Below, one piece after another: positions 62,260-64,000 of a stretch of 64,000 nt of DNA. Both the position numbers and the translations under genes were made by a program. Under the pieces are notes generated by a model that worked only from the letters and a program-made list of their open reading frames with translations, searched no databases and had not been told where the DNA came from. The stretch is taken from assembly GCF_003151255.1 (NCBI RefSeq), contig NZ_CP029481.1:1798001-1862000 (forward strand). The letters run 5' to 3'. The DNA comes from Microvirga sp. 17 mud 1-3 (GTDB lineage Bacteria > Pseudomonadota > Alphaproteobacteria > Rhizobiales > Beijerinckiaceae). Each line of letters begins with the position of its first letter. Position 1 is the first letter of the stretch.

Positions 62260-62473
62260 ATCGTCGCCCTCTCAAGGAAAAGCTGGCCCGTCGAATCGGT
62301 CGCTTTCCGGTAGACCCCTTTTAGAGCCAACACGGCGGCTGGACATTGCGTTAGGACAAATGTCCCGCCGGCGAGGATGCCTTCCGAAGGGGAATTCAGG
62401 GTTTGTTCAACTCTGCCGTTTCATTGTCTGCGCAAGGCCGGACCCGAGTTGAGGACCGGCAGGAGACAACGAC

Positions 62474-62833
62474 ATGACATTCGGTCGGTGGGTCCCCCGG
62501 TGGACCTTGGGGGCAGTGGCAGGGATCTTAAGCCTCGGCGCCTTGAATGCGCAGGCCGCGCCTCTGTCCGTGGGATCGGCGTCTGCCCCGGCAACGGTGC
62601 AGCAGGTCCAGTTTTTCTATGACGGGCCGGATTACTACGATCCGCCTCCGCGTCGCTATTACGGGCCGCCGCCGCGCCACTATGGGCCCCCTCCGCCCCG
62701 GGGAGGCTATTATCCGCCGCCGCCGCGCTACAGCCGCGAGGCCCAGAAGGAATACATGAAGGATTACCGGCGGGCCCAGAAGGAAATGACCAAGGATCAG
62801 ATCCGCGCCTGGAACCGCCGCAACGGCTTCTAG
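62474..62833 (+). CDS. Secreted proline/tyrosine-rich protein
   Basis: A 119-residue protein with a signal peptide (WTLGAVAGILSLGALNAQAA, cleaved near residue 29). A Pro/Tyr-rich middle follows (RRYYGPPPRHYGPPPPRGGYYPPPPRYS). A charged C-terminus with SREAQKEYMKDYRRAQKEMTKDQIRAWNRRNGF ends the protein. Small proteins of this layout are frequent in Methylobacteriaceae and are probably periplasmic or envelope-associated. Role unknown. Confidence 0.7.
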   Translation: MTFGRWVPRWTLGAVAGILSLGALNAQAAPLSVGSASAPATVQQVQFFYDGPDYYDPPPRRYYGPPPRHYGPPPPRGGYYPPPPRYSREAQKEYMKDYRRAQKEMTKDQIRAWNRRNGF

Positions 62834-62856
62834 GACACGTCCCCGATACTGAGAAA

Positions 62857-62888
62857 GAGGCCGGCTCCACGGGCGTGGGGTCGGCCTC
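62857..62888. terminator. Convergent-gene hairpin
   Basis: GAGGCCGGCTCCACG (62857-62871) and CGTGGGGTCGGCCTC (62874-62888) can form a 15-bp stem with a few mismatches or G-T pairs and a 2-base loop. It lies between the convergent secreted-protein and ruvX genes and includes the last two bases before the ruvX stop. It probably terminates the plus-strand gene. Confidence 0.5.
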
Positions 62889-63447
62889 AATCGTCCATGG
62901 CGCCGCTTTCGGGCGGCATGTCGAGGTCGAATTCCGAGCGCAGCTGCGCGTCGTCCGCAGCATCCTCCTCGGCGGCGGCGATTCGTTCGTAGCGGTCGAG
63001 GGCGCCCTGGAGAATGTAGGCGGCCGCCATTTTGTCCACGGCTTCCGCCCGCTTGGCGCGGGAGGCATCCGCATCGAGAAGGGTTCGGGTTACGGCCATG
63101 GTGGAGAGCCGCTCGTCCCAGAACAGAATCGGCCCACCGTAGATCGGCTTGAAGTTGCGCACGAAGGCGCGGGTCGCCTGCGCCCGGGGGCCTTCGGTCC
63201 CGTCCATGTTGAGCGGCAGGCCGATCACCAGTCCGCCTATGTCGTGTCGGTCGATCAGGGCCTTCAGGCGCTGCGCATCTGGCGTGAACTTCACCCGTTT
63301 GATCGTCTCGAGCGGGGTCGCGATCCGCCTTTCCACGTCGGACAGGGCGAGGCCGATGGTCTTCGTGCCGAGGTCGACACCCATCAGGCGCGCACGGGGG
63401 GAAAGCCCCTGCATGAGCGCGATCAGCTCCTGGTCATTGGCGAGCAA
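62887..63447 (-). CDS. ruvX: Putative pre-16S rRNA nuclease (RuvX/YqgF family)
   Basis: A 186-residue YqgF-type RNase H fold: [15 protein letters not shown] (catalytic D), [27 protein letters not shown] (E) and [12 protein letters not shown] (D/A end). It trims the 5' end of 16S rRNA. A TTG at 63445-63447 is favoured because AAGGAGG is five bases upstream; the ATG at 63414 has no such site. C-terminal tail is acidic. Confidence 0.9.
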   Translation of the reverse strand: MLANDQELIALMQGLSPRARLMGVDLGTKTIGLALSDVERRIATPLETIKRVKFTPDAQRLKALIDRHDIGGLVIGLPLNMDGTEGPRAQATRAFVRNFKPIYGGPILFWDERLSTMAVTRTLLDADASRAKRAEAVDKMAAAYILQGALDRYERIAAAEEDAADDAQLRSEFDLDMPPESGAMDD

Positions 63448-63650
63448 AGCGGCCTCCTTGTCGCCGGCACCTTACAGGAAGGCGGGCCGGAAGTCGTCCC
63501 GCTCCGTCATGGATCCCGCCCAGGCAGGCGCGTCTTTTCTCAGAGTATGGAATTGCCTAGCTTTCCGGCCAATGCCGCGCCTGCAGCCCGACGGGGCGTG
63601 GCCGGCCGCGGTTTCTGCCCCATCTGTCTTGCCATTGTGAGGATCCAATC

Positions 63651-64000
63651 ATGAAAATCACCTGGTTCGGCCATTCGGCCTTCCGACTCGACTTCGCCGG
63701 CAACGTTGTGCTCATCGATCCGTTCTTCACCGGAAACCCGGCCTTCGAGGGCAGCCGGGACAAGGCTTGTGAGGGCGTCACCCACATCCTCGTCACCCAC
63801 GGCCACGGGGACCACGTGGGCGACACGGTCGAGATCGCCAAGAAAACCGGCGCGACCGTGGTGACGAATTTCGACCTGTGCATGTATCTGGCCAGCCAGG
63901 GAGTCGAGAAATTCGACCCCATGAACACGGGCGGCACCATCGCGCAGGACGGCTTCACGGTGAGCATGGTCCGGGCCGACCATTCGGCCGGTCTCGTCGA
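63651..64000 (+). CDS. Metal-dependent hydrolase of the UPF0173 (beta-lactamase-like) family, truncated by the window
   Basis: The first 116 codons read [26 protein letters not shown], the standard UPF0173 N-terminus. [21 protein letters not shown] holds the H-x-H-x-D-H metal motif, and MVRADHSAG adds a further His. GAGG precedes the ATG. The physiological substrate is unknown. Confidence 0.92.
   Translation, partial: MKITWFGHSAFRLDFAGNVVLIDPFFTGNPAFEGSRDKACEGVTHILVTHGHGDHVGDTVEIAKKTGATVVTNFDLCMYLASQGVEKFDPMNTGGTIAQDGFTVSMVRADHSAGLV

Noticed and set aside
1..64000. CRISPR array or conjugation (tra/mob) genes
   Set aside because: No regularly spaced short repeats and no relaxase, coupling protein or type IV secretion motifs were seen anywhere in the window.

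Overview
The window looks like a chromosomal segment of a GC-rich alphaproteobacterium of the order Hyphomicrobiales, probably a Methylobacteriaceae member such as Microvirga or Methylobacterium. This is inferred from gene content (Omp25/RopB-type porin, cupin/DUF6522/Sdh cluster, KGG-repeat stress protein, membrane-anchored Crp-like N-terminus) and codon style; no database search was possible.

Core left part (1-21,900): a truncated membrane protein, a lipoprotein, an Omp25-like porin with a clear terminator, a pentapeptide-repeat protein, and an ArsR-led operon (ArsR, AHSA1, small membrane protein, two DUF1801 proteins) with a visible promoter and operator. A cupin gene then diverges from a DUF6522-sdhB-sdhC-sdhD-CBS operon that has no sdhA. 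Ordinary chromosomal genes follow: SnoaL-like, two GNATs, hydrolase, patatin, DUF4105, VOC, nucleotidyltransferase, small secreted proteins and a KGG protein. An IS6 remnant comes next, then a glycosyltransferase overlapping a WecE-type aminotransferase that is frameshifted in a run of eight G.

Genomic island (21,899-61,544): a perfect 44-bp repeat of the 3' part of tRNA-Gln(CTG) at 21,899-21,942 matches the intact tRNA gene at 61,501-61,574 and delimits about 39.6 kb. Immediately inside the left repeat are a tyrosine integrase and an excisionase-like gene. The cargo includes a type I restriction-modification operon (hsdM-hsdS-hsdR) with a YgjP-type metallopeptidase and a RecD-like helicase. 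It also carries two proteins with the same unusual layout, a pair of XRE helix-turn-helix domains fused to a DNA methyltransferase. Other cargo is three nucleotide-second-messenger proteins, a sirtuin, a nitronate monooxygenase, a nucleosidase, a polysaccharide lyase, an IHF-like protein, a J-domain-like protein and many orphans. Decay is visible: a broken serine recombinase, a frameshifted diguanylate cyclase, an aquaporin fragment and a degraded Cys-rich small gene.

Core right part (61,575-64,000): a hypothetical gene, a proline-rich secreted protein, ruvX, and the start of a UPF0173-type metal-dependent hydrolase.

Start codons were chosen by Shine-Dalgarno spacing and recognisable N-termini. 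Several start calls are therefore shorter than the longest open frame.
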